The notes under the pieces were generated by a model. The model made no database searches, was not told where the DNA came from, and was given only the letters and a program-made list of their open reading frames with translations. Shown in pieces: positions 27,335 through 39,489 of a stretch of 64,000 nt of DNA (its first letter is position 1; every line of letters starts with the position of its first letter). The DNA comes from Monarcha castaneiventris obscurior (lineage: Eukaryota > Chordata > Aves > Passeriformes > Monarchidae): positions 11,692,501-11,756,500 of the forward strand of contig JAMPIT010000484.1 in NCBI GenBank assembly GCA_026261815.1, given 5' to 3'. The position numbers were made by a program, and so were the translations under genes.

Positions 27335-27470
27335 ACATTTCTCTGATTACTGCTGGACAAGGCTTGTACGTAGAGATAGTGTCTTTTATTAGATGGACCA
27401 GCAAGGTTGGAGAGCTCAGGCAAACTTTGAGGCACACGAGCCCTCCAAATCTGAACCAGAAGCTGTCAGT
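27335..27470. repeat. Ancient interspersed repeat, probable
   Basis: TTGTACGTAGAGATAGTGTC, then TTTTATTAGATGGACCAGCA, then GGCAAACTTTGAGGCACACG resembles a widespread sauropsid repeat of the form '...TCTTTTATTGGACCAAC...GACAAGCTTTCGAGC...'. Recognition is from memory, and I cannot name the family with confidence. Confidence 0.4.
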
Positions 27471-30400
27471 GCTCAGCATATGATGAATAAGCAGCTGCTT
27501 GGGGTTAGATATGTGTGAATTAGAGCATCTCAGCAGGGGGAAGGTGGTGAGTGCAGGGATCTCTAGGTCATAACAGCAACTGGGAAACATTGCCAGAGTA
27601 TTTGTAAGCATTGTCTGGTACACAGGTGAAGGGTGGCAGAATTGTACAAGGAAGAGTCTTGTTGTGCCTTAAGTATGGGAAAGATGTGTTTCTCTTGAGT
27701 GAGCTAATAACAACATGAACGTGGAAGTTCCTATTTCATGCTTAGGAGTGTGTGTCCTTCTGAGATTGCTCAAATGCGCTTCAAATTTTCTTCCCTATTA
27801 ATCTCTGTGGGCTTTTGCAGGAAGCTTGGAAAAAGGCTTCTACATTTACAGCTCTTTTTGCTCTGACACAGGCAGAGTAATCTTCAACATGGAAGCTCAA
27901 ACCCTGTTCCTGGGGTTTCAAGCCCATGGAGGAGGTCATATATGACTGACAATGGGGAGCTAGTGAGATCTGCTGCTCTGGGTTGGTCAATGATTAGCCT
28001 GGTCTGACAAAGGTTCTACCATGAGCATTGTGGTAACTTCTTAAAGTTGATTGGGAGCTATTAAAGAGTGATAAAAATCAGATATTTCTGACCATGGTGA
28101 TCAAAGGAGGAATTCAGTGATAGTACAATAGGTGCTTGGAATTCTCTGGGCATTGCCATCAGTATTGTTTAATGACCCAATGCTATGGCTATGTTGGGTA
28201 AACAGCAGCTTTGGCAGGTATAGAGAAAAGAAGTCCTCAGGACACAGGAGTTTCAGAGCAATGACATAACTCATTTGCAAACTGCCCACTGTCCTTGGAC
28301 ACTGGTGGTTGCCATATTGTGACTGTCAGCCAGAAGGCTGCCCCCACTTCCAGAATCCTGATTTATTCAGAAACGTGCATATTTCCTCTCTCAGGTTTCA
28401 CACATGTTGCTTGTGGTCTAAAGGCAACAGTTCCACCAGCTGAGCTGCCAAAGGTTTCTTTCTGGCTGAGGTTACACACACACATGTTAAAAGCTGGTGT
28501 CAGGTGAATTTTGCCTAATAGGATTCTGAAATTCCCTCCTCTTTTAAGAACGAGGGTAATTTAATGCTCCTGCTGTAACTATAGGAATACAGTGATTTGG
28601 GAGCACAAATCCTCCACTCTGCCACACCGAAAGATTTCAGCAGCCTGTGCTAAGAAGTTGGGAGCTCAGCACATGGAAAGTGTTGTGCCAGCAGCTTGGT
28701 GAGTGGATCCACTACATCCCATGGAATCCCAAGAGGTTTTTTACCCTTGTTATCCTTCACTCAAAACTCGTGGGCATCCTCACGCTGCTCAGAGTGCAGA
28801 GTGGTGTCTGGGGGGATTTTGGCTTCCTGCATCTCAGGCCTTTGATGCCTGAGTTCCCCAAATTCCCTGAACCTGCCATGCATTGGAGCTGTGTGAATCT
28901 CCTTGTTCTTGCTGCCCAACAACCAGCAATTTCCCAGGCATCGAGTACATGTGTGTGTGGCATTGAGTCATTTCTTTGGGGCTATTGTTTAAGGCTTCAA
29001 ACCATGGAAGGAAACTGCGAGCCTGTTTAGATGTCACTAAAGGTCACTGGCTATTTTTATAGATTACATTAAAGTAAACCAAAACTGCACAAAAAGAATA
29101 TTCAGATTGTGAAGTCAGGACTTTGAAAAATATTTTTGCTGCCTAACTATCACAAATCACTACAGAGCATATGCAAACTGATTTTTCAGGGGCTCATAGC
29201 TTGGCCAAAGGTACATTACTCTTCCTGTAAAAAATTATTCCCTGGCACCATCGTGACCTTTCTGCCAAAATTTGAAGCAGTGCTCCAAATTATAGCACTG
29301 AGACTGTTCAACAAAAAGCTTGCATGAAGTACCAGTAGTTTGTTGTTTTTCTTTTTTTAACTGGTGTAAATAGTTTTCCTGTAGTGGATGAACTGCATTA
29401 GCTGAGATTTTCACCCTGAATTCCAGCAGGGCAGACAACCAGCATCGAAAGCTTTAATTCCAAAGATTAAAGTCTGGCAAAATTCTAAGCAACCTGAGTC
29501 TTGTAATGGTGAGTTTTGTACAATGTGGTCAGCATATCAAAGGGAAATATTTTTTTCTGTCTGTTTTGATTTTGATGTCATTGCATCAAACATTTAATTG
29601 GTAGACACAGCATTAGCTCCAAACTCATTTTGAAGCAATGAACTATAGTCAGACATAAACAATTGGGCTGGGGGCAAATTACACAAGTGCCAAATGATGG
29701 GAGAGATTTTTAACAAGGGGATTGGCAAACTGTGTCCCTGAATGAACAGAATTGTTGCAGAGCAGAAAACAGACCTTGAAAGGGTCTCTGGTGGAAGGAA
29801 CAGGGCTTGTATAGCACAAGGGAGTTCACCTACATAGCAGCCTTGAGCCAGGTACGCAAGTGCTTGGGAAAAGGAGGTCAGGTTGGGACTGTTCTTAGTG
29901 TGCAGGTCTGCCATCAGAGTGACCTGGGCAGAGGGGGATGGACTTTGACAGTATGGTGCAGCTGAGTGGTGGCTTGATCCAAAATCCTGCCAGCCTGTTC
30001 TCCTGGGGGAACAGCAGGGTAATGTTCTGGTGGCTTAGAGGCAATTTATGAGGTTAAACTGGAGGTTATGAGGTGAAATTGGCCCCCATGCAAATGTAGG
30101 TCAAAATGCTAATATGTACATATACAAAAACTGTGCAGGCAGGCAGCAAGCTTCTTGAAAAATCATGCTTGCAGTGACCAGACCTCAGACACCATAAAAT
30201 AAGGAATAACCTTTGCTAATTCTCAGATGTTGCCCCTGCAGAGTATTGCAGGCCAGAGAGGCAGGTGGGACTTACTCAAGGTCTTATCTGGAGTCAGAGC
30301 ACAGCCAAAGGTTCATTCCCAGGTCCACAGTCTCACTGCTGGAACAGGCTGCCAGGAATTACTGGCAATGTGTTTGGTTTTAATCTTTGCACTGTTCTCC

Positions 30401-33154
30401 AGTGAAGTTCTCCAGGCTGAAGTGCCTGGAATTTATCTCCAAAATATTTTGGAGGGGAAATGTGATCATAAAGCTAAAGCTTTGGGCTATGCATGCTTCT
30501 TTTCAGGCTCCTAACGGGTTTGAAAGGGCTAAGTGTTAGTAACCTGCCTCCTTTGTTTTTTGACAAGGAGAGTAATTTAGAAAAACAAAAACCAAAAAAC
30601 CCACAACTGTTTTAATGCCTTACACTGAGTTCATGTCAAATTTAGCTTAACTCAACCCACATTGCAGGAACTTTAGGAAGCATTTTATGTTTATTAAAAT
30701 AGGTTTGGGTCTCTTACTGCTCTCATGACTATATCACTGACTGGGGCCAGAGCTGTGCCACAGCTGGCACACAGGGTGGGTAGCAAAGTCCTGCCCTTGG
30801 TGGCAAAAGTGAGAGAAAGCTGCTCAGCCCCAGGGTGAGGTTTGCTGAGCAAACAGTGTGCCCAGCCTCTGCAGAAGGGCTGAGCCTTCAGTTCCTGTCC
30901 AGCTCCTGACACAAAACCCTGTGCTTCCTCTCCTGTATCTCTGGAGCCTCGTAAGACCCTTCCTCTTCCCAGCATATCGAGTTGCAGCTGTCTCAAGCTG
31001 ACTGGCAGCAAATTGCTGCTCCTGAGTCTGCCCTTGGTTTTTTTTTCCAAGCAGAAGGAAAAGGCTGGAAGTTCCTGGTTTCTGCGGTCACGACTGTCCC
31101 AGCGAGCTCATATCTGCCCTGTTGAGAGACGCCGGCACCCTCTGGGCGGGGTGAGAGCATGAATGCAGCTGGGGAGCACCAGTGTCGGGCGGGCATCGTG
31201 CCTGCCTTTACCAGCCTGACGGGAACAGACAGGGACAAAGGTAAAGCTCGAGGCATGAAAAGGCTGCTTGTTGCAGCGTTTCATGGCCAGTGAGCATGAC
31301 CAGCCTTCAGGGCTAATTACCAAAGGAGAGAGAAGTATGTTCTTGTCAGCAGACCTACAGGGTTACTATTTAATGAAGCAGATATGCAGGTAACTTGTTC
31401 AGTGAGCAAGTGACTGACTTGTGTCCACAAGGATGTAGGTGTGTGTGACAGGATGCTTCAGGTGGCTTTCGACCCCTGGTCTTGTCTCTAAGTGTTGTTG
31501 GGCACAACTCTCAGCAGTGACAATCCACTTTCCTCTTCTCCAGTTTTTCCCCTCTACCTTCTCTGCTCTTCTTTTACCTTTTTTTCTCCACTATTCTCCT
31601 CTTTTTTCCAACCCTAGCACCTCTTGTTTATTCCATCCTGTCCTTTCATAGCTCTCCACCTTATTTTTCCCTCCTCTTTTTTTAATTACTGATGCTAAGC
31701 AGCATTGAACAGTGGTGTCATCACTATTTCATCAGGCCTGCCCATGTTCCCTGCCAGTGGTTTATGGAGCATGTGTGAGCTGGGAACAGCCAGTATCCTC
31801 CATGTGCTTGCATCAGGGTCCCCCGCCGATCTCAGTTTCTCAGCACATCTGTCAAGTGTTACTTGTCCTTTTCTTGGGACTGCCCGTGGAGGTGTGCAGG
31901 GGGTTGTGAGCTGTGCCAAACCCTGGTGTTGTGCTGGCTGGGTTACAGCCAGCGTGAGGATGCCTCCATGCTGCAGGAATCTCTTTGTATTGCTGTGTAG
32001 TCTGATGCCAAAAAGTTACTTGTGTGTTAATCCAGTGCCTGTGCTGGTCTTTGTAAGAGAGATGGGACAAAACATGCAGGAATTAATCAAATGGTGAATT
32101 TTTTTTTTTTTTTTTGCCCAAGTCAATGGGTATGAAGAGATTCAATGGTTCTTTCTGACTCCTAAGCTTGTACTCTGAATTCATACAATTTAGTCCATCC
32201 AGCATCACCTCTCAGACTTGTCCTGACTTCTAGACTGGAGTAGGAATTACCAGAGAGGAGTAGCAGTATCTACATACAACACCTCTCACAGTTTGTTATG
32301 GAAATTATTCATTTACTTCACTGCAACCTGTATTTTGACCTGATAGCAGCTACACTTGGTAGAGGATCTTTCTAATACAAAAGGTGATCAGTACACGCAT
32401 ATTAGATAGCTATGGATCTCTTCTCCCAGTGTCCCTTGTGTATTCACCACAAAAGATAACTGTATTGTCAAAATTTCACCCGTACCTCCCATGGCATTGG
32501 GAGGAACATGCCAGCTGAAAACTTAGTGTGATTGCAGAGATTCTGAAGCCCAACAGCCAAGGTGTGGATGGGGAGCACAGACTGCAGCAGGTCAGAAGTG
32601 AGATGCATTTGCAGGAGCTCTGGGACAAGACACACCGTGTCTGTCTGACCCAAGCTTGCTATTCCCTACCTTTGGCCATGACCCTCAGATTCTTTTCGTA
32701 GGAGAATATGACAATTTGAAAAAAAACTTTGACTTGCATGTTCCATGGATTTTATGCTGTTTCCTCTGTAGAGAATGTTGGGGTTTTTCCTGGAATATTA
32801 AGCAAAAATGGATCTACAGAAAGATTCAGCCTTCCTTTTATTCTCCTTTTTGCTACACAAACCACTTGATATGAGGCATTGAGATGTTTTGGAATACAGT
32901 TGTGAGCTTGGCCTCAGTTCAAGCTGCAAAAGTGGCTGTCACCCACAAGAGAACATGGGGCTGGGATATGACAGCCTGCACTGCACAAGTGCTGCAAGTC
33001 CCAGTCCCTTGCTCTGGGCCTCTACGGACAAGGCAGGCTGTGGCAAAGCAGTTCTTGCTGGCTCCAGGACCTGTCCCTGGTCCACTTGCAGTGACACCAC
33101 AAAACACAATTCTTTACCATTGTGCTGCTTCACACTCTCTGTTTCTACCAACAG
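27471..33154. other. Noncoding sequence upstream of the candidate exon
   Basis: I could not find the preceding exon of the candidate gene here, though a small 5' exon could easily be missed. A short GC-rich patch with an Sp1-type GGGCGGGG site occurs near 31080-31210. A 17-base T-run lies at 32099-32115. Confidence 0.45.
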
Positions 33155-33531
33155 GTTCCAGGCCTGCTCTACGACTGTGCCAGCCTGTGCTATCCCCTCG
33201 GAAGAATCCTCCTGCTGCGCTGGCTGCCGGTGACCTGGCAGGGGACATGGAGCTGCTGGCTGTCACAGCGCCAGAGGAAGCAGGGAAGGATGCAACAGAG
33301 TCACAAACTGAGGTGGAAGGAGCAGAAAAAGCAGTAGCAATGCCAGAGGTGGAAAGCCCAGTGGGAACAGGCCTGGGTGGGAAGGTGGTCACTCCTGAAG
33401 GAGCAGCAGCGATTGTGGTGGGAGCATCAGAAAACCCAGCAGCAGAAAGAGTTGCTGAAGCATTTGCCAGGGCGGCAGAGAGAATTGCAGTATCAGAAGT
33501 TGCCAAGGTGTTGCAGTCAGCAATAGCTGAG
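33155..33531 (+). CDS. Candidate internal coding exon, unknown Ala/Glu-rich protein
   Basis: The strongest coding signal in the window. A long pyrimidine tract ending CTACCAACAG precedes 33155. The open frame then runs 377 bases to GAG|GTAGGC at 33531, entering one base into a codon and ending on a codon boundary. Codons are dominated by GAG, GAA, GCA, GTG and GGA, which gives a clear first-position-G bias. The product of about 125 residues starts with a Pro/Arg-rich part, passes an in-frame ATG at 33247, and becomes acidic and Ala/Val-rich. It ends in two amphipathic segments (VAEAFARAAERI and VAKVLQSAIAE). The last segment fits the hydrophobic spacing of PKA-RII-binding helices in AKAPs; that is inference. 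The open frame actually runs from 32884 to 33561, so an unspliced reading is possible but less likely. I do not recognise the gene. Confidence 0.5.
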
Positions 33532-34684
33532 GTAGGCACTCCTGCAGCCCCAAGTGCTTGATGGGGTGGAGGAGCTGGGGGTACTCGCTCCCCAGGGCTG
33601 GGCTCACAGATCCTGATGGCATGGGAGGCTGCAGCTCCAGCACCAGAGCTAACCCTGACCTTTCAGCCATGCCCTCAGAATGCCTCAGGTGGATCAGACC
33701 ATATTTCTACTTAGCATCAAGCAATGGGTAGAGATTTTTATTTTGGAAAAACTGAAAGCAACGTCAAAAAAAAAAAAAGAAATCCCTGAAATTCCTGCTG
33801 AGAGTTTGTGCTCTTTTCCCATCTGGTTTCCCTCTGTCTTTTAGATGAGCTTTTTTTCATGATAGCGGGCACTTTATCACGCCTGGTATAGTTAAGGTTA
33901 CAAAGCACTCTCCATTCCAGCCCCGCTGGCCACATGCTCATCCTGTTCTAAAGCATTCATATTTGGGGATCAAAAAAGGTCCACGCGTGGTGTTTGCTCA
34001 GCCGAGAATTTTTATTTGACGTTTGAGCAATTATGCCTTGTGTTGTTCGTGAGTTTGCTGAGGGTGATAAACGCACTTTTCCCATTTGAAAACCCTGTCT
34101 TTTAACATTGACGATGTGGTGACAGATTTTCAGCAGGGATGGGAGTTGGATTTGCCAGGGCTTAGTGCCCACTCCAAGCGCCAGATTTTCAGCTGCGTTC
34201 AGCACCCAGCAGCTTCCTGTTGGGTGTGAGGCCTTTGGACATGTTTGTTCCCATGTGTGGAGCTCGTTTGAAGAGCTGCCTGCCTGCAGCACCACTGAGC
34301 ATCCACCTCCTGCTTTCAGGAAAATCTGGATCTCATCTCCCTGGGCTCTGATTTCATTTTGGTGTGCAGGGTCAGCTTACTGCTATCTCTGTTTCCTGGG
34401 CCCCAGAGCTGTCCTGAGCATATGGAATTTCTGTAGGATTTCTTAACTTATCCCTCAGCTTGGGCAAGTGGCTTCACTCAGGAAGGGCTTCTCAATGTCT
34501 GTTTGAGTTTTGGTGTCTGACTTTTGGTGTGTTTTCACATCTTGTGGAAATCCACTGGATGTAGGTACATGCCAAAACAATTCTCTAAATCAGCCTGTGA
34601 ATAGATACCTTTATTTTTAAAATCAGCAGTTTGCTTTCTAGTGCCTTTTCCAGTGCTCATGTATTTCTTCTCTTGACTTTTCAG

Positions 34685-34774
34685 CTCAAAGGGAAGAGGA
34701 GGAGCATGTGGATAAAGCCGAGGAACACCACTCAGCAGGAAGAGGATTGGATGAAAGAGGGAGAGGTGAAATGA
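34685..34774 (+). CDS. Possible terminal coding exon of the same gene
   Basis: Sequence upstream ends CTTCTCTTGACTTTTCAG, a good acceptor. Continuing in the phase left by the exon at 33155-33531 gives 29 basic and acidic residues (beginning LKGKRRSMWIKP) and then TGA at 34772. The new first residue, Leu, keeps the hydrophobic spacing of the preceding amphipathic helix. An AATAAA lies about 115 bases after the stop. The short tail has little coding signature of its own, so the link is tentative. A different downstream exon, perhaps outside this interval, could be the true partner. Confidence 0.25.
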   Translation, partial: LKGKRRSMWIKPRNTTQQEEDWMKEGEVK

Positions 34775-34888
34775 AATGGAGAGCTGATGTTCTGGGACAT
34801 ACCTCCTAATGGGGAGCTTGTACCATCACTCCTGCAATGCAGTAGGGCTGCCAATCACATCTCATTTGTGACTCACTATATGATTAAA

Positions 34889-34894
34889 AATAAA
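34889..34894 (+). terminator. Possible polyadenylation signal AATAAA
   Basis: A canonical AATAAA hexamer is followed about 30-70 bases later by GT/T-rich sequence (GTTGAGGGTCTGTC, then GGTCTTTGTCTCCTGGTTTT). This is the arrangement expected of a vertebrate cleavage and polyadenylation site. It is positioned sensibly for the candidate terminal exon at 34685, but AATAAA also occurs often by chance. Confidence 0.3.
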
Positions 34895-35066
34895 TATATG
34901 GCGTATTCTGCATGCAATAGTGTTGAGGGTCTGTCAAAGGTCTTTGTCTCCTGGTTTTGTGAAAGGCAGCTCTGCACCTCTTCCTCAAAGATGAGGAAGA
35001 ACAAAATGTGCTGTTCATAACAGAAAACATACTAGAGGCATGAAATTACATAAAAAATAAATACTT

Positions 35067-35155
35067 TCATAGAATCATAGAATATCCTGAGTTGGACGTG
35101 ACCCACTAAGATCATCAAAGTCACCTCCTGGCCCTGCACAGGACACCCCCATGGT
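35067..35155 (-). mobile_element. CR1 LINE 3' end, truncated
   Basis: The plus strand reads TCATAGAATCATAGAATATC, then CTGAGTTGGACGTGACCCAC, then CTCCTGGCCCTGCACAGGAC followed by ACCCCC. This is a near-consensus avian CR1 3' end in reverse orientation, including two copies of the terminal octamer. It is only about 90 bp long, with no coding region. Fewer differences from the recalled consensus suggest it is younger than the MIR remnants. Confidence 0.85.
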
Positions 35156-36520
35156 TTAAATTCACTTCAAATATGCAGTCAAGTTTTCATGTCTGTAGGT
35201 TGAGAGATTGTCCATTGGAGCACTGGTAACATGAAATAGTTTCAAATCCTAACAGAGCAGGTGCATTTACCAGTCACATTGCTCTGACTCTCTCCAGCTC
35301 TGAAGTGGGTTTCTTGCGTAGATGGGGATGGTAGGTATGTTCTTTCTTCTTTTTTTCCTTTTTTGTTTTCCTAATTCTATTTACTCATATGAAGCATGGA
35401 ATGGGAAAGGTGTCTCCATCCAGATTGATAATGGTGCAATGCCAGACAGAGGAAGTCCAGAAAAAAGTCAAGAAACAGGAAAAAATATCTTCCCAGGCAG
35501 TAAAGATGGATCATTAAAACAGACTTCTGATTTTTTAAGGGAAAAAATATTGTTTGTTGTAAGATTGTTTTCTCAGCTGTGAGGTTTGTAGTAACAGTTG
35601 GATGATGGAGCAGTCACCATAAGAGATGAATGGTGATAAGGTGTTACAGAGTGTGGGATTAGAACAAAGCCACTCTTGGTGGGTGTCTCACAGGTTCTTC
35701 TGATGGAGGATGATCACAACTCAGAAGTGCCTGATGCCTTCAGCAAATGTCTGCTTCATGAATTCCCTCCAGATACTTCATGGTGTGCTGCTCCAGGTTT
35801 GTGTTAGCAGACTGAGGGGATGGGGTCAAATCTGTATTTGGATAGAAAATTTCTGAGCCAAATGCAGGAGGTGATGCAAATGCTTGTGTGTGACTTGTGG
35901 CCGTAGCCCAGGTGGGGTGACCAGGCAGTGCCTCCAGGTACTCCAAATGCAACAGAAAGCAGCTCCCTGACTGCAGGTGGTCATGACTAAAGCCATGTCA
36001 CTTTTGGAAAGAGTAAAGACTGCAGCCCTGGATTCTGCCCCAAAATCCATGAGTGTATTGACAACCCGTCTCTAAACTCCTGTGTAGTTGCAGCTGGATG
36101 TGATGTTCTCCATGTACCTTACTTCCAGCTTCCAGGGCTGTTTCTGTGGGAAACGCCATTTGTCCTGGTGTGCCCCAGAAGGGGCAGCACATTACTTTCA
36201 GCACTGTATGGAGCTGTTCTCCAACAGACCCCGGGAGAGGAGGGAGTTGAGGATCTGCTGCTGCCCTGTGCAAGCTGGCTGGCAATGAAGATCCATCTCC
36301 CTCTTGGGAAATATGTCCTAGCACTGCAGCAAAGCCAAGGGGTTTCAGTGTAGGCTTGTGCCCCTGCCCCTCTGCAGCACAGCCAGTGCCCGTGCACCTC
36401 CACTGGCTTCTCCCTCTGTGCAGTGACAGGCTGGGGAGGAGAGAGGAGGAGAGAACAGCAGCCTCTGATTAAAACTCAGCCCCCCTGGCCTTAGATCTGA
36501 GGAGACAGAGCCCGCCCTCC
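35156..36520. other. Unannotated noncoding sequence
   Basis: No gene seen. Overlapping frames on both strands at 35998-36403 carry no recognisable domain. Confidence 0.5.
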
Positions 36521-36524
36521 CTTC

Positions 36525-37130
36525 CCTTACCATAATTTTATTTTATTACAAAAAGAGCCCGTATTAAAAAAGCTCATGATTATGTTTTCTGTTCACCAAG
36601 ACTTTTCCTGTATTCGACCTTTGGATAACCTCCAAGGCTTGCAAACATTTGAAAGGAGTAAAGGAGCTCGTTTTATTGCAGGGCCTCAGCATACATTCTT
36701 TCCAGCCTATCTTTAACATCAGTTGACAAGAATTATATAATTGCAGTCTGTGATCCCTTTAAGGCTAAAATGTATTCGTTTTCCCTTAAAGAACACTTCA
36801 GGTTTCAGAGTTAAATGTATACCTTTTTTTCCCCATCTGGGTTATTCTATAGAAAGCCGTTTTCTCTTAAACTGGCAAGTCTCATTCTACCAAGTCGCAT
36901 GGATTTATTTTTTACTGCGGTTTTAAGCTCACATGTTAACAAGTAGAAGAAATAGCCTCCAAATCCCAACCTGTGTTTCCCATTCCATTGGAAAATTAGT
37001 GGGTTACAGAGAACACGCAAGGGGAATTACACCCCTTAGGTGGAATCAAATAAAATTTCAACATACCAATTTAATCAAATTAGTGTCTAATGCTAATTGA
37101 TAGGCAGTCTGGAGATGGACAGGTAGCTGG
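36525..37130. promoter_or_regulatory. Possible conserved noncoding block
   Basis: A long AT-rich stretch without simple repeats or transposon sequence. It carries many homeodomain-type and T-rich motifs, including TTTAATCAAATTAGTG, GTCTAATGCTAATTGATAG and AGAATTATATAATTGCAG. It has no coding-type periodicity. Texture and length resemble vertebrate developmental enhancers. Conservation is untested. Confidence 0.25.
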
Positions 37131-38559
37131 ATTGGATTTGATCTTGCATTTCAGAGGCATGACGTAATCTGCTGGATCAGGAAGGAATTTCTGGTTTCCT
37201 ATCAGAATGGCATCTGCCACCATGTTTTAGGAAGCCTTGGACATCGGATACTTGGATAGGAGCTGGGGAAGGATGCCAAAAAAGAAGTCTGAAGATAATA
37301 CCTGGAATTTAAAAGACGAACTGGCTGTTGCCACGATGACGTTCTGTTTGCATATATTCCTCGCCATTCAGGTTTTCACTGGTGTTTGTGCTCCTGCAGA
37401 GTAAAACAAGTGCATAAACATGTGAGTATTCCTGGAAGCTTTTCATGCCAGTTGTGTTCGTGTGTCAGAGCCAGTGGTGCTTGGATCCTCTGCTTGGAGG
37501 GAACAGAAGTGATGCCACCGCAGTGCTCAGAGCACATTCACAATGCTCCTTGAGAATGGAGTGAGAAGTTCAAAGAAACTGCAAAAAACCTCCCCCCTCC
37601 AAGTATTTCTGGACAATGAAAAATGGAGGGTGTAAATAGCCTAGTCATGGGCATGTGCATGCAGGAGAGGAAATGAAGTTTGCCTCCAGAATTGGCTGTT
37701 AGGAGTGATCTGGCTTGCTGAAGCTGGTGAAGACACTGGGCTCAGTGGACCAACTGTCCACTTTGGCACTGCAAAGTGGTCTGGGGGGTTTTGAGGGGTT
37801 CTTCTCAATTTTGCCATGAGCTTACCCCAGATCTCAGCTTTCTTACCTGATAGAAGAGGACAATGGCAGCCAGTGTGCCTGCCTTTGTGCCCTTTTATCT
37901 AAGCACTTGAGGAAGTGCAAACTTTTATTCCAAATAATGTTTGCCAGTAAAAATGGATCTCTTCAAATATTTAGTTACTCTAATGCTGATTGCCCCCCAT
38001 TCCCTAAGGGGAGTAGGGGGCAGGGGCAGCATTCCTGGTTTTATAGAGGGGCAGGCTTGAGAGGGCTGTAACTGCATGTCACGGAGGTTGGATGCAATAA
38101 CTGAAGAGAGGGGAGCCCGTAATAGAATCCTTTTAATAAACTACAAGCCCACAGTTTATAAACTTGGACACAGATTATGGTCCTGCCTAGTGTATAAAAA
38201 TAACCGCATTTGGATGTCTTTGTGGCCAAAGGATCTTATAACCTGTTAAGTTTTCGCTGCCTGTTTTTCTAATGTAGGCAGGACCAGTGTAATACCCTGC
38301 GTTGCACTGAAAGGGAAAATCTCTGGTCTGTTAAGCTGTTCCCTGCCTTTAGTAGCCTCTCTGTATCAGGATTCACATTCTTGTTTCCGTTTCAAACAGG
38401 AGACTAGTTTACAAGGCAAGTTCCTCCTTGGAGATCACAAGAGGCTTTCTTTTCCCTTTCTTTTTCTGAGAGGAAGGATTAGGTCACGGTATTCCATTTG
38501 CTTTTTATTTTTTTCTCCTTTGGCTAATCTGCTCTCCAAGATGTCCATGTTACAAGAGA

Positions 38560-38915
38560 AATAAAAGGCTTTAAGTGAGCGCAGGATTTTTTCCCCTCAC
38601 CTCAGCACTCCAGCCGAGAAGGGCGATTTATAGAAATCACCACATGGAAAAGCCTTAAAACAGAATTTCAGATGCTTATAAGACAAAGCAGAAAGATAGC
38701 AGAGCGTCAGGTGCCTTCTCCTTACCTCACAGGGTCGTGTTCTGCCTGATCTTAAGGAGTTTGGTGGATGGTGATTACAAATACGTCTGCACTGTATCCG
38801 GGTGTACTGTACGTGAAGTTACAGCTTTGTACAATGAGCTTGTGTAGTCCCTCACCTGCAATCAGGAGGTTTATCATTATTCAAAGACCTTTGTTTTCTA
38901 TTATCTTTGTGCATT
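38560..38915. promoter_or_regulatory. Possible conserved noncoding block
   Basis: Unique, balanced-composition sequence free of repeats, with motifs such as GCGATTTATAGAAATCACC, AGAAAGATAGC (GATA) and GTTTATCATTATTCAAAG. It follows a stretch rich in T-tracts. It is called only on texture; it could be ordinary unique DNA. Confidence 0.2.
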
Positions 38916-39300
38916 TTGTGTGCTGGAAGCATTAATGGCACCACGGTTTAAGATGTGCTCTTTGAGCCTGGCACCTTTCCTGGTGCCAGCGTGTGATGTG
39001 CTGCGCATCGCTTGGCTCCAGTCGAGGGGAGGACACACACTGGTGCCCATCCTTCTATGCGGAAAGTTTTGGGACTCTCTAAAACAAAATTACTTTGTTC
39101 AGAGCATACTGAACACAAAGATTATTGCTTTAATGAATGCTGAATTATTCTTGTTCAAATACCAAGTACTGGTACTAGTTTGTGGTAAGACATAAAGATT
39201 TTTGCAGCAGTACATATGAACCTGCATTTGGTAGTTTGTACCTAGCACAGGTACAGCTTGTTCACACTGGTCACGTCACATTCAGGAAACTATGTTTAAA
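38916..39300. other. Unannotated noncoding sequence
   Basis: An open frame at 38920-39195 has no domain and no coding bias. Nothing else is visible. Confidence 0.5.
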
Positions 39301-39304
39301 GGGC

Positions 39305-39365
39305 CAGGTCTGCCTTGGTTTAAGTCAGCACAGCTCTGCTGAACTTTGTGCCAAAATCTGACAAC
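39305..39365. repeat. Ancient amniote interspersed repeat, fragment
   Basis: TTGGTTTAAGTCAGCACAGC, then TCTGCTGAACTTTGTGCCAA and AATCTGAC resembles the old 'GTGTAAATCAGCATAGCTCCACTGACTTC...GGATCTGGCC' repeat of birds and reptiles. It is a relative or neighbour of the pieces at 4990 and 44285. Family name uncertain. Confidence 0.35.
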
Positions 39366-39489
39366 TAAAGTTATGCTTCTCAAATGTTTTCAGCTATTTT
39401 TTTTCAGTCCTTTATTTCCAAAGAGTTTTAGAAATGCAATTAAATGGACAGAAATACTCAGCAGTTACACATAAAAAGGTGTTTATCTA

